A stretch of DNA of 64,000 nt, from positions 211,778 to 275,777 of the forward strand of contig DF239305.1 of the NCBI GenBank assembly GCA_000507305.1, in the 5' to 3' direction. This stretch comes from Breviolum minutum Mf 1.05b.01. Its lineage: Eukaryota; Sar; Dinophyceae; Suessiales; Symbiodiniaceae. Positions within the stretch are counted from its first letter, which is position 1, and every line of letters begins with the position of its first letter. The position numbers were made by a program, and so were the translations under genes. Below are positions 12,779 to 24,199 of the stretch, piece after piece. Below the pieces are notes generated by a model. The model searched no databases, was not told where the DNA came from, and saw only the letters and a list, made by a program, of their open reading frames with translations.

Positions 12779-13482
12779 TTAATCATGAAGTGATAAGACT
12801 TGTGTGCCTTCCTGGCCTGCAGGAGCCGAGCCCATCTTTTTTGATGAGCTTTCAGGGACCACTACTCGGGAGCCTTGTTGATTGAAAAACGTCCCTACAA
12901 CGAACAGCAAGTTTGTCCCCCTGGAAAAATGGTGGCAAAGGAAGACTATTTCTAACAGCAAACGCCCTTGAAAATTGACAGTTTCAAGATGTAATTGCCC
13001 TTTTGGGAAGGTCAGCTGATTTTCAGGGGCTTTTGCTATGAGTTTTAGGGAGGCTACTTTTTTTTGTAGCTGCTGGAAAGATGGATGAACCAATTTCGAC
13101 GAGCATTGTTGTTTCAAACGGGTGGTGAAAAACCACCGTTTTTTTCCAGCCAAAACCAGGGTCATTTGAGATCCAGATATATTGGGTTGTAAACGAACAC
13201 AAGGGTGCATATTCACCAGATATAGTACATTCTCAGTAATGTGCATTTGTACTGTACATATTGATCAGATCTATGAAATGTACAGTATCTAATTTGTATA
13301 CACTATACATCTAAGCCATGTGTAAAATTTATATTCTGTATATAAGGGGTATGTGTATATATATATATACCAATTATATGATAACCTGTTTGCACTTCAC
13401 ATCCCAGCACGTTGAGGCGTCTGGTTGGTGTAGTTTATGATCAGATAATTCCACTTAAAACAAATTTAGTCACGGTGAATGA
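12779..13482. other. Non-coding with an M2-like fragment
   Basis: A minus-strand open frame of 155 codons spans 12779-13246 but has no exon signals and overlaps an M2-like fragment (about 12935-13043). A TA microsatellite lies at about 13350-13370. No gene is called. Confidence 0.5.
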
Positions 13483-13595
13483 CATATGGGTGTTTCCTTA
13501 AATGGTGGTGCCCCCATTTCACACCCCAAAATGATCATTTTTAGTAGGAAAACCCATGGTTGTTGGGTACCACCATTTTAGGAAACCCCCATATG
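13483..13595. repeat. M4 inverted-repeat element
   Basis: Left arm catatgggtgtttcctta and right arm taggaaacccccatatg are near-perfect reverse complements; the interior has a second palindromic step (ggtggtgccccc and gggtaccaccat). A second copy lies at 15678-15790. Confidence 0.8.
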
Positions 13596-14000
13596 ATGGG
13601 ACTTGGATTTGTTTTCAGTTTTTCCAGGTGATTGTTTAGTGATTCCACCATGTGGCAGAAATCACTAGAAACAAATCGCCGCTTGGTAGGACTCAAGTCG
13701 CAAAATCTAAGATCACCAGGGAATTCCTGGTGGAGCTACATAGCAGGGGATGATGCGGGCAATGATGAACTACCCTTCCCCAAGTGCCGAGAATTGCGAT
13801 CAAAGTTTTACAAGAGATCATGTTGATTGATTCTTTGACATACTTGTACTTGTTTTTTTGGGTGATTGTTTACGGATTGTATCATGGTAAATCACCTTTT
13901 TCACCAGCATTTGGGGAATATGTTTTATTTTTATCTAACCACCAAACATGCAAATCTAAGCATATATACAGGAGATCATGATGATTATTTTCACATATAC

Positions 14001-14103
14001 GTTCCCTAAAACTAGCACTTCCCCCTGAAAAAATAGGCCATCCCAAAAGGAAAGGCTTGTCTTCCAACCATCCGTTTCCGGGTGTTATGTTAGTTACAGG
14101 GAT
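14001..14103. repeat. M2 inverted-repeat element
   Basis: Ends gttccctaaaactagca and tgttagttacagggat. The core ggaaaggcttgtcttccaac is characteristic of the M2 family (TIR consensus ccctgaaactaaca), found at ten or more places in the window. Confidence 0.75.
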
Positions 14104-14230
14104 GGTAACATCATCTACAACCTCCAAATTGTTTTTTTGAAATCAACTTTAAAGGGCAGTGGCAGGGTCCCAGAAAGAATCCTTCTGTAAAATTATCCCG
14201 TAACTCTTGGTGACACGCAACCTGAAACCC

Positions 14231-14335
14231 ATATCCCATAGGTTCCATGGGATGATTGTAGATTTACCTACATTTACCATGAAAATCAACCAAATGTAGC
14301 TCAATATTCCATACATTACATGGATGCTATGGGAT
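14231..14335. repeat. M3 inverted-repeat element
   Basis: Ends atatcccataggttccatg and catggatgctatgggat with the shared interior gatttacctacatttacc. Confidence 0.8.
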
Positions 14336-14629
14336 ACTGAAGTACCAGATTTGTTTCTCTACCAAGTTTTTTTCAGCTGTGAAATCTCAGGATAAGTTGA
14401 GCTTTGAATACTCAGCCATTTGGGTCTCCAATATCCTTCCTTGGATAGGACGGGGGGGTTGGTGCAGAGCGCAGGACAAACATTTGCACCGAAGGAAGAT
14501 TCGGTTCTTTAGGATGGCAGATGCCTCCAACATGTGAACGAAGGGTTCAATTTGATGAAGTATTGCATACCTTGTCCAGATAATTTTGGGAGATTTTGAT
14601 ACTGTAGATCTTTATTACTCAAATTTTAT

Positions 14630-14727
14630 CTAGGTGGTGGCGTGGTTTCAATTTGTTTTTCACAACTACTTGGGGAAATAATCCATTTTGACTAATATTT
14701 TTCAAATGGGTTGAAAGCACCAACTAG
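14630..14727. repeat. M1 inverted-repeat element
   Basis: Begins ctaggtggtggcgtggttt and ends ttgaaagcaccaactag; 98 bp, usual M1 core. Confidence 0.85.
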
Positions 14728-14897
14728 CTATAGTGATTGCTACATTGTGGTGCTTTCAAATGAGTTTCATGACTACCTCAACTTGGGGAAGTTAAAAAAA
14801 AGGTGGCCAAAAAACCATAGGAATTTGGGAGATTCATCCTTTGGATTCCTCCTTGGAATTCATGGTTACACCTTTGTCGTTACATTTTACCAGACAT

Positions 14898-15000
14898 ACT
14901 GTTGATGGAAGAAATCCTGCACCAGTTGAGATGTATAAAGCCTTGTAAATAATGGGATAAACTACCTATCCACTGGTGCAGGATTTCTTCCATCAACAGT
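14898..15000. repeat. M6 perfect hairpin element, 28-bp arms
   Basis: The arms 14898-14925 and 14973-15000 are exact reverse complements over 28 bases (inner end gcaccag / ctggtgc), around a 47-base loop. Related but imperfect copies occur at about 39741-39825 and 58224-58310, all keeping the block atcctgcacca or ttctgcacca. The perfection of the arms suggests recent insertion or a constrained structure. Confidence 0.9.
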
Positions 15001-15677
15001 AGTATTGGATTCTTTCAAGGTGATTTTTTTACGGATTGTACTGGGAGCAATTGAGAGCATATTAGTTTTACTTTTTCGAAGCATCTTAAGGAAATCCAAG
15101 TAGTGGGGTTGTTTTCTTAGAATGCCTAGAATATCGTAAACTCACTGTGCATCCCTCAAGTAGTATCCGATATAATATGAAGAAGGTTTGAGATGAATGG
15201 TCCCCCTTTTGCAGGGATTCAAAGCATCACTTTCAAAGGTACTTGAAATGAGGATGCGTTTTCCACCAATCTTTGTGATGTTTACCATGGATATGAACCT
15301 CGCAAACCCTTTCATTTCTGGTTACAGGCCCTGCTGTGGGAAAAAGGTAGCAATCGGCTTTCCATGATCTAATAAAATGTGGTACTTTCTTATAGCATCT
15401 CATAGCTCAAGACTGGCTTTGGTAGATATCTCACTTTTCCTTCATGTTTCAAACTGGCACTATGTCAACTGGAATAAACGGAATAGATTTTATACATAAT
15501 CTTGGATTTTCTACTTTCTACCATGGTACATCACCATTTTTCCACCGCCATTTGGGAGAATATGTTTTTTTCCAACCACCGAACAGTCGCAAATCTAAGG
15601 TAATGGGAAGGCAAACTACAAGGTGAGGGCCCCTATCATGTATAAAAGGACTTATAACCCCTGTACATGGCCGAAAA

Positions 15678-15790
15678 TAAATGGGTGTTTCCTTAAATGG
15701 TGGTACCCCCAAATCATCCATTTTCATAGGGTTTTCCATTATAAACCATCCATTTTGGGGTACCCCTATTTTTGGAAACACCCAAATGGG
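15678..15790. repeat. M4 inverted-repeat element
   Basis: Starts gggtgtttccttaaatggtg and ends with a matching reverse complement (tttttggaaacaccc). Second copy of the element at 13483. Confidence 0.8.
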
Positions 15791-16346
15791 TAACTGGGAG
15801 TTATAACCCTACTTATAGTGGTTATTTCACCCCTGTTATAACTGGGTTTTTGGGTTCACCTTGTACCCTTGTCCTCAACTGACGTCCCTTTTTTTTTTGT
15901 GGTTTTCTGAACCAAATCAACTCCTTGGAGGTCTTGCCCTCACCATTGCATTCTACCTTACTGCTGTTCTCATGCCAGCCGAAATGGAGGCGAAGACAAA
16001 AAAACGGGTGTGTTTTTTTTGCGACCAAAAGAAAAATGGGTGGATTTTTTGGGGAAGCCCTAAATGTGAAGTTTATTATTTTTCAAGTTTTGTTGGTTGT
16101 CGTTTTTGGCAGGCTGACCCTCAACAAAAAGGTGTGTCAGATGGGGGGCAAGAGGAAATAAATGTGATGAGTCTTGTGTTTTTGTGTATGGCACCTAAAT
16201 TTCGAACCATAAACTAAAAATCGCCATTTTGCTGGGAGAGGAGGTATGGAAATCTCTAGAGATTCGAAACCATCGGCCCAATCTGAGATATTATAGCTAT
16301 GTCACGTGTCAATTTCAACATATTTCAACATCTTGCTTTTTGTATT
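15791..16346. other. Mostly non-coding, possible membrane exon
   Basis: One frame at about 15915-15995 reads LLGGLALTIAFYLTAVLMPA, which looks like a transmembrane helix, but the acceptor and donor are weak. Left as a possibility only. Confidence 0.3.
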
Positions 16347-16450
16347 ACCCTCCCTGAAACTAACATAGCACCTGAAAATGGATGGTTGGAAGATGAGTTT
16401 CCTTTTGGGAAACCCTAATTTTCAGGTGCTATTTTAGTTTTCCAGAGGGT
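16347..16450. repeat. M2 inverted-repeat element
   Basis: Left accctccctgaaactaacat, right gttttccagagggt; internal ggatggttggaagatgag is the family core. Immediately followed by another short foldback at 16451-16516 with the same end type (accctccaggaaactaacat / ggagggt). Confidence 0.85.
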
Positions 16451-16516
16451 ACCCTCCAGGAAACTAACATAACCCACCTTGGGAAAAGGGGGGATATGTT
16501 AGATTGCCAGGAGGGT
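16451..16516. repeat. Short M2-related foldback
   Basis: 66 bp, ends accctccaggaaactaaca and tgttagattgccaggagggt. It abuts the M2 copy at 16347-16450 with no spacer, as if one inserted at the end of the other. Confidence 0.75.
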
Positions 16517-16709
16517 ACTCACCTTCCCTGCTCAAGGGATTTTGTTGAACTTTCATGCTAACAAAATTCCACCGGATCTCCAAGGATCCGAGCTGGTCAA
16601 ATTAGTTATAGCAACCTCACACTTCCAATTTGGCCCCCAAATGGAGGTGAATAGTAAGGGAAATGGGAACCCCTTAATTTCAGGGAACTCTAGGTTGGTG
16701 AAATATTAT

Positions 16710-16806
16710 CTGGGTGGTGGTTTCACATATTACCCCGATCCTTGGGGAAATGATCCAATTTGACTTGCGCATATTTTTCAAATGGGTTGGTTCAACCACC
16801 AACTAG
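16710..16806. repeat. M1 inverted-repeat element
   Basis: Left end ctgggtggtggtttcac, right end accaccaactag. A second accaccaactaggattcta block about 50 bases further on (near 16847-16866) repeats the right end and flank. Confidence 0.8.
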
Positions 16807-16959
16807 GATTCTATCTCCAGGTTGATGTTGGTTTCTTTTACCACCTACCACCAACTAGGATTCTATAAGTGGTATATACTGCGAATTGGGTGATTATATA
16901 TCACCGATCCCACCTATTAAGGGAACCAAAAAACAACCATTGATATTATGATTTGGACA

Positions 16960-17113
16960 AGGACTCCAATTCCGGAAGCTGTTTTACACACCTGCCCTGA
17001 GGTGAGATGTAAGGCTTGGATCCTTGAGGAGTTGGAAATGATTCCAAGAAGGAAATGTCACCTTTTCCTCAAGAGGCCGGGGAAAAGTTGCCTTTGGGAA
17101 ACCAAACAACAAG
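16960..17113 (+). CDS. Possible exon, unknown protein
   Basis: Open frame with protein-like composition (EVRCKAWILEELEMIPRRK, then KRPGKSCLWETK) just upstream of the M1 copy at 17134. Splice sites are not clear; the end of the frame lies in the sequence that is duplicated on the other side of the element. Low confidence. Confidence 0.3.
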
Positions 17114-17133
17114 AAACCTGGGAGAATTAAAAA

Positions 17134-17239
17134 CTAGGTCGGTGGTGGCAACTCAAACATTTTTTATGTTCACCCCTATTTGGGGAAGATGAACCCATTT
17201 TGACTAATATTTTTCAAAGGGGTTGAAACCACCAACTAG
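17134..17239. repeat. M1 element with 22-bp flanking direct duplication
   Basis: Left ctaggtcggtggtggcaac, right ttgaaaccaccaactag. The 22 bases at 17111-17132 recur exactly at 17242-17263. The same ggcaactc variant near the left end is found in the copy at 18376, so these two form a subfamily. Confidence 0.9.
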
Positions 17240-18095
17240 AAAAGAAACCTGGGAGAATTAAAAGCTTGGAGAATTCAAGGGGTGTATACACCTCAAGACA
17301 TATCACCCTACTAAGGCCGTATGAGGGTGTATAATGTGTTGTTAATACTCCATTGATAAGAAGGCCTTTTTTTCCTTGGGGGGGGATGGCATTGGGGGGA
17401 GCTACCCTTTCTCCTTTCAATTGGAAACTGTTTGTTGGTGGTGGCTGAGGTAATACACTCTCTTGAGAACCCGTATGCCCCTGCATAATACAGATTCATT
17501 CACCCCTCCATTCAAGGGTCCAAGGATTCTTAAGGCAATCCCCCGCTATGATTGGCTGCTAACTTGCCAACAACGCTGTGAATTCCACGTCATTTTTTTG
17601 AATTCCACGCAGAGTCATGCTCATCCGACAGTGTTTCCCTTGACTTTTCCACGAAATCATGATTTGTTTCACTGCAGAATGATATATTTGTTAAAATCAA
17701 AACCGCAGAGAACAAGATTCTATCTAACATCCAGAGAAGATGGAATACCATTTTAACTTAGTTTTTGAGAGAGTATCGCATCAAATGAACTTTTGTGAAA
17801 GCCAAGATGCAACAAATAGCATCAAACAAGGGGAACCTATACTAAACACTATCCAAAAGTTACATGTTCCTCGTCTTCCAGTCATACCGAACAGGAGGAT
17901 CGTTATGAAAAAGACCCCCTTTCACACCTTGTCCGGAAGTGGCCTTTAAGGGGGGTTCTTTCACACCTCACAAGCCATTCAGGGGGATTGTGGAAGACTA
18001 TAGGGTCAACTGGTCCTTCCAATGCTTCACCAAAATTTTGTTAAAAAATAACTTCTGTGGTTGCAGGAAGATGTTGCAAACACAAAATTCTTCTT

Positions 18096-18207
18096 ACCCT
18101 AAGAATCCTGACCCCTCCTATGGAAACACCAGACCCTCCGCATGACACCCCTGGGGCCTTAACAGGTGGTTTTGACACCCCATGACATCCCATGGAGCCC
18201 TAGGGTA
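18096..18207. repeat. M7 inverted-repeat element
   Basis: Begins accctaagaatcctgacc, ends ggagccctagggt. About 112 bp; 80-90% like 19403-19522 by eye. Confidence 0.8.
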
Positions 18208-18375
18208 AGATGCCTTCAAGTGACACTTCCAACCCATTGGAAACGACTGGATATCACTGGATCTCCTTGGAGGCTCTGGGTGATTGGCGCTTGGCCTCTC
18301 CTATCCTGGCGTACGTTTTTAGCCAAGAGCAAGTCGCAAACGAGTAACTTGTCGTCACGAAAGTCGTTGTTGTTA

Positions 18376-18496
18376 ATAGGTGGTGGTGGCAACTCAAAGA
18401 TTTTTCATGTTCACCCCGATGTTTGGGGAAATGATCCAATTTGACGAGCATATATTGTTGTTGTTCAAATGGGTTGAAGTTGGAACCACCAACTAG
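18376..18496. repeat. M1 inverted-repeat element
   Basis: Left ataggtggtggtggcaac, right ggaaccaccaactag; contains a small GTT expansion (ttgttgttgtt) not found in other copies. Confidence 0.8.
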
Positions 18497-19402
18497 TTGT
18501 GTTTCTTTCCATGTTTTTGATTTGCGTCAGCTCGTTTTGGTACCCTGACTATTTCGAGTTTGCGTCAGCCAGGGAAGCTGGAACTTCCTGGAAGGTACAT
18601 GGCACCCCTTCAACCACACGTTTTAAAGATCTTTTGTGGATTTTGTTTATTCTGAAAACTTGTAGAAAAATGATGATCCGCATTTTTTTCACCACTTTTT
18701 TTCAAATGGATGGTCCAACCCACCACCATTGATTTCATGGATTCTTCAGCGTTAATTCATTTCAGTGATGTGGTTTTGTGGGAATTTAGGAGCTTGGCTA
18801 GATCGTGTCAATTGAATAACTGAACTTGGCAAGCATTTTTTGCTCAATCTCTTCATATTCCTTAAGCAGTTTTGTTCGATGTTTTTTTCAGATACTGGGA
18901 TGTCCCACGAAGTTGGTTTTAGGTGGTTGGTAAGTCAGCCATAAGCCACTTATGGGGATAACCTATTTTGTCCATGTTCAACATGCTGCGAATAGTTGAT
19001 ACTGTTCATGAAAATTCAGCAGAACTTGGCATGATAATGAACACTCCTCCTAGATCATGGCACTTAAAAACCAAACATGAACTGGTTCTAATACCTATGT
19101 CCATCAAGACACAGCCCAAACCCTGCTTCGCAGAAAGCTTCACTGTTATAGTGTTTATAAACAATAGATATCCCTATCATGGACTATCCCCAGACATTCA
19201 ATTTATGATGGTATTTACCTACTGTACATTTACCTTGAACAAAAACTAGCCAAATGTAGCTTTTCCGATAGACTTACTTGGCCAATGGTTATACTTTAAA
19301 CTTTTTGGGATTACATCTTTAGTAGGGAAAATAAAGGTTCAAACCTTTTATTTCAGGGTAAACAACTCGCTAAGTGAGTAGACCATACATGCATTGAGTA
19401 TT

Positions 19403-19522
19403 CCCTAAGAATCCTGACCCCTCCAATGGAAACACCAGACCCTCCTAATTAATGACACCCCTGGGGCCTTAAAACAGGTGGCAACTTGACACCCCGGCCG
19501 ACATCCCATGGAGCCTTAGGGT
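19403..19522. repeat. M7 inverted-repeat element adjoining an exon
   Basis: Begins ccctaagaatcctgaccc and ends ggagccttaggg. Its last bases (cttag|GG) coincide with the splice acceptor of the exon that starts at 19520. Confidence 0.8.
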
Positions 19523-19696
19523 TTGGGGGAAATCCTGTTTTTCCTTGACCCAAACTCTCAAGCCATCATAGCCGACGGTCGGTCACGAGGCCAGATCGTC
19601 CGGTGGTTCATCTTGCCCGATGGGCGCCTACCAAAGCCGTTGGAGTTGTATAGGTGGAGGGGAGGGGCATCCGAGTCGTTGTACCTGAAACCCTGA
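19520..19696 (+). CDS. Exon of an unknown protein, acceptor inside M7 element
   Basis: From the acceptor cttag|G at 19519 one frame runs 58 codons to TGA 19694-19696. The translation is clearly protein-like: ILFFLDPNSQAII, then GQIVRWFILPDGRLPKPLE and YRWRGG. It starts in phase 0. A GT donor (GTACCT) just before the stop offers an alternative exit. No family recognised. It is one of several orphan exons spread through the repeat-rich island. Confidence 0.55.
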   Translation, partial: GLGEILFFLDPNSQAIIADGRSRGQIVRWFILPDGRLPKPLELYRWRGGASESLYLKP

Positions 19697-19959
19697 GTTC
19701 ACTAGCATGACTACTTGGAGGATCATCCCAGTCAGTAAGTGATTAATAACCATGGTTAGTTTTTGTCCCCTAAGTAGGGTTGTGCCCCTTCCAAATCGCC
19801 TAAATGGCTTATAAATGGGGGTTACTATCTACTTACTAATTGGGATGGTCCTCCAAGTAGGTGACTGTCACTGGAAAATCCACCATTTTAAATGAAGATG
19901 TATGTAGTTCCTATTGAAAATGGGGGTGTTTTTTCCAGATAGTAATGTTTCATGTTAGT

Positions 19960-20075
19960 ACCTTCCCTTAAAACTAACAGCAAAAGCACCTGCAAAAATG
20001 GTGGTTGGAAGATGAATTTCCTTTTGGGAGTTGGCAACTTTTCAGTGGAAAACTCGCTGTTAAACTTCCAGGGTG
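19960..20075. repeat. M2 inverted-repeat element (decayed)
   Basis: Left accttcccttaaaactaac, right gttaaacttccagggt, core ggtggttggaagatgaa. Confidence 0.7.
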
Positions 20076-20345
20076 TTGAAGTATGTACTTAGGATCACCC
20101 CCCATTTAGAAGCCATGGAGTAAGTTGAGTCCTTGGGGATTCTTACGGAAGGTGATTTTCTGATTTTTCATGGCAGATGTATCACTAGTTGTACAAGGCG
20201 GGCCCAAAAATTAGCGAAAAAAAGTAGGCGCCAAAAAAATAACTCCACTGATTTCAGGGTGAAATAACCCCCAGTTACCGTACCGGTCTATAAGGCCATG
20301 TATAGGGTTACATAACCTGGTTGATATAACTTCTACAAGGCCCAC

Positions 20346-20510
20346 CTTGTAGTAGAAATGTGTTTCTTGTCTAAGGGTCCCTTTTTTCTCCATCAAAATT
20401 CTTGCTGCAAAATCTACTCGAGCAGGTCTCTGCTGTTTTTGGTCTTCGGCTCCATTCTGGCGGGTGTCTTTGTTGAAGTAAGGATCTGTTAATCTGCTTT
20501 CTGCTTCAAG
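20346..20510 (-). CDS. Minus-strand exon of unknown protein
   Basis: Read on the minus strand, an acceptor (aaaaaccag) precedes 20510 and a GTGGGC donor follows 20346. The 55 codons between them are open in phase 0 and look real: LEAESRLTDPYFNKDTRQ, then RVDFAARILMEKKG. It is opposite to almost every other exon in the window. It could be an inverted gene fragment or an exon of a minus-strand gene with partners lost among repeats. Function unknown. Confidence 0.5.
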
Positions 20511-20520
20511 CTGGTTTTTG

Positions 20521-20629
20521 TAACCCATAGGATCCATGGGACTGGCATATTTGCCAACATGAACGGTTGAGTTTTATGGTAAATGCATTGTAGGTTGAAT
20601 ATACAATCGTCCCATGAATCCTAGGGTTA
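20521..20629. repeat. M3 inverted-repeat element
   Basis: Ends taacccataggatccatggg and cccatgaatcctagggtta; the best-preserved M3 arms in the window. Confidence 0.85.
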
Positions 20630-20638
20630 AGGAAACTT

Positions 20639-20739
20639 CTGGGTGGTGGTTTCAATCATTTTTTATTTTCACCCCTACTTGGGCCGGAAATGATGCAATT
20701 CGACTAATATTTTTCAAATGGGTTGAAACCACCAACTAG
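20639..20739. repeat. M1 inverted-repeat element
   Basis: Left ctgggtggtggtttcaat, right ttgaaaccaccaactag; only about 10 bp after the M3 copy. Confidence 0.85.
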
Positions 20740-23480
20740 ACTTCCATGTTTGCAATCTTATGAAAGCATGTCATTTTTGGAGTGGATCATGGGCGCTTGA
20801 AAGGTTGTTGGGCCCACCCTGGGCCCGCACTCAGAGAAAGGTTTTTTTCGGGTGAGCACTTAGGCCTAAAGATGTGGTAGTAGGGAAATCCTTCAACCTA
20901 ACCCCCCCCTTAACTTACCCCCCTCAGAAATAAGGCTTCAATTTTCGGCCTTACTAAGGGAAACCTATGGTTAATAAGCCCTGATCATAAGGCCTTATTT
21001 CTGGGGGGGAGCTACGTTTTGTGGGGTAGGTTGACCAGCGGTGATAGATGAATGATTGTAGATTTTTTCCACCACAAAATGATCACATTTTGAGGCAGGG
21101 ACTGGATCTCAAAGACAGGTGAATCACCAAAAAAACAGTTGATTTGGGGGATAGCCTCACTGAAACCAACAAGAGATGACCAGAAATGAACCTAAACATC
21201 CAGGGACACTGCCTAAAATACCAGTGATGGATAGTGATGGGATGTAGAGATTGATCGTTTATTCACATACCCTCCCTGAAACTAACAGCGAGTATGCACC
21301 TGAAAACAGGGTATGCCCCAAATAGAAATGAATCATCTCCTAAGCATCAATTTTCAGGTGCGAGAAACTGGCTGTTAGTTGTAGGGGTTGGTTGGGGTAA
21401 GGATCCCTTATGCTAACCAGTATTCCATGGACAGTAAAACAACCAACTGGCCAATTTTATCCTGAGGTATGGCACCATGGCTACTCTTGGGTGCTATTAG
21501 TGGTGAAATGATGATTTGGTTAGCGCTGCAATTGTGTCAAGTGATCAGGCGGTTGGGACTTGTTGGATGGGACGGGTTTGCTTGACAAAGAGACAACATA
21601 TATCAAAATATCATATCCAAGTAGCAACTTTTTCCAAGCCATCGAAGAAAGCAGTAGCAAATCTAAGTAGAATTAACTTTCAATCGCATAGAAAGTCCTG
21701 TGTTCATCACCAAGTGACCTAACGACGATTGTCTATGGTTGGGTAGGGTTGTGGCTTGTGGACCGCGTGGTCTGGTTTTCTTGTTTGTGTAAGCAGCGAA
21801 AAACCTCAGCGGAACGATTCGATTTGTCCGTGTTCGCACATCTAAGGTCAACCATGTATTTACCCTAGGCTACCTTGTGAGGAGGTCATTGGACCCCTAA
21901 AACCTGCCCAAAAGACCTTCTCAGCAGGTATTTGGAAGACTAGGGTTATGTAGATTCGCACATATCAACTACACATATCTGCCCATGAGGTCTGGCCAAA
22001 ACCCTTTTTTTAATCGTGGGACAAAGGACTCAAATCACTATTTTATCTATTTTACAAAAGGGGGCTCTGAATGTAAACCTTCAATGATCCAGGTGTTACT
22101 ACGTGCTTAGGATTTAGGCCCAACATATCCAGAATATCAACATGTTTTAACCATACGTATCCATACATGTTTTATATTCCAATAGTCTTATTTGCATCAA
22201 GCTAGTTATTTTAGTACGGGAAATCCTTCAACACTAAGGGAACGCCAGGTTGGTGAAAGATTGAAATTTAGCCAGATATTAAGTGCTAAGTGCGGGTCAT
22301 TAAATAATCTCACCCATATTGGGGCAGGATCAAAGAATGCAAATCTATGTTAGCTTTGCGTGATTTGCCAAAAAAGGCAGTGCATTGTTTGAGTTGGTAA
22401 TGTAATGACCCCTGAAAAAAAGGTGCATCATCGTGTGCTTCAAAAGAACAACTATTATTAGAGTACCTTCGCGGTACTGCATGTCACCCCCCTGATTTTT
22501 AACTTGCTTTTTCATTCAAGGGTATATCATTCCAAAAAAGTGATAAATTGCCATAACCCTTAGGATCCATGGAACGATTGTATGTTTACCTACAAATTTA
22601 CCCTGTAAATTGGGGGTATCCCGCCCCCACCCACCGATGCCAGTGTTTCATAATAATCTCTTCATTTTTATGGACCAGGGCCCTTATAAAAACCTTCACA
22701 AACTCCACTGTTAGTGGGCAGGGGAGGGGCCCCCAACACATAAACATCAACCTTGGAACTACCCCCCACCCAGGATTCCAGTCACCTTTTCCACTATTAT
22801 TCCATTTTAAGTAGGGAATCCCAACCTAAACCTTCATTTGTGACTGTTCCTGGTCGGGGGGGTAGACCTAACTGATTGGTTTTGAGGGATCCTTATATTA
22901 GCTTATTATAAAAACCCATATAATTGGGTAGTAGAATCCCCTATATCAAACAACCAACCAGGGTTTTGAATTCGGATATCGCATGGCTCAAATCACCATA
23001 CTCCACATGTCCCGAACACTGGTGGTGGGATCATGGGAGTTCCAACGAGGGTTTTGAACACTGCTCATATAAACATCAACCATTTCTATTGGCACATATG
23101 CCATCGTCCCATGGATCCATCATGGGGTACCAACACCTTGGAGGTTGACCGGTGGAAAATCCCTTGAAGAACGGTCCGCTAAAAGTCGGGAGTTTTGCAT
23201 CTTCCACCAAGGAGCTTCCTGGATTCATATTAAAGGGCTATAAATTTTTGGATATATACATATATAGAATATCCGCTAAATCTATATATATATGTATATG
23301 GTCACCCCCCCCAAGATCTACCTATCTCATTTTTTAATGGTATTATATATATATATATTTGATATACATATGTTAATATATACATCTCCTTCTTTATGTA
23401 TACATGATACGTTGCATTGTTCAATAGGTAGGATATAGCGTCAGAATACCTCCACCCCAGAATTATCCCCTACAAACATT
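20740..23480. other. Non-coding, repeat-rich
   Basis: Contains an M2 copy at about 21269-21387 and fragments of M3 (22556-22600). A (ta)n tract lies near 23341-23360. No exon could be supported in about 2.7 kb. Confidence 0.5.
21269..21387. repeat. M2 inverted-repeat element
   Basis: Left ccctccctgaaactaacagc, right ggctgttagttgtagggg. Confidence 0.75.
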
Positions 23481-23486
23481 ATCCGA

Positions 23487-23668
23487 ATGAAGTTTATTTT
23501 ACTTATAAATTTGTTTGTGGTTTCAATGGGGTTTTGGTCAACCAACTACGATGAAAATTTGCGGGTTGAACAGTTTCGGTTTTTGTCCATGTTTGGCAGG
23601 TATTTTAAGTCGCCTTTTGATCCTTTGGATTTGCGTGATATGCAACTGCGACAAAAGATCTCCAGGGT
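23487..23668 (+). CDS. Possible exon, unknown protein
   Basis: Open frame with a hydrophobic start (KFILLINLFVVSMGF) and a polar, well-mixed continuation (DENLRVEQFRFLSMFGRYF, then DPLDLRDMQLRQK). The ATG at 23487 could be a true start with a signal-anchor-like N-terminus, or the frame could be an internal exon. GT donors are available after CCAG at 23668-23670. Confidence 0.4.
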
Positions 23669-23881
23669 CATGGTCAATGATGTTGCTTGGTGGACATTTT
23701 GTTAGATGGGAATCCAGGTAAAATATCTGAACCTGACAGGTGGTTTTAGGTACTGTACACCCTGGAAAATTAAAATTTTGAACCTGAAAAAAAAACACAT
23801 TGGAAAAGGAGCAAACATCTGCAAACCAACACTTTTTTGGGTTCCAGCCGTTAGTTTTTGGGGGTGTATGTTTGGGGCCAG

Positions 23882-23926
23882 TCTTACCGAACCTCAGTTT
23901 GGGTTTGACTGGATATTTAAGGATTG
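23882..23926 (+). CDS. Small exon, unknown protein
   Basis: Acceptor ggccag|T and donor TG|GTAGTA bound 45 bases, phase 2 in and phase 2 out, reading LTEPQFGFDWIFKDW. Supported only by composition and splice signals. Confidence 0.4.
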
Positions 23927-24120
23927 GTAGTATTCTAGTTTTGTTTCAGATTGCTTGATTCACTAAGGGGTGCGTGTGCTTCGTATTTTCAGAGTTGATT
24001 TGTTTGGTGTTTCTTTAAAGAAACGGTGGATGATTCTCAAGTCATGTGTTAAACATGATGATAAAACTATCAACTATTGGGGACATTAATGAAGTCTAGG
24101 TACTTTTCTAATTGGCAACC

Positions 24121-24199
24121 TAGATTCTCCCAAAAGGAAAGGATCGTCTTCCAACCATCCATTTTTCAGGTGCTTTTGCTGCTGGTTTCAGGGAGGGTA
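24121..24199. repeat. M2 element, right half
   Basis: The core (ggaaaggatcgtcttccaac) and right end (tttcagggagggt) are present; the left end is lost. Confidence 0.65.

Noticed and set aside
12779..13246. 155-codon minus-strand open frame
   Set aside because: No splice or start context, overlaps an M2-like fragment, and the composition is not protein-like.
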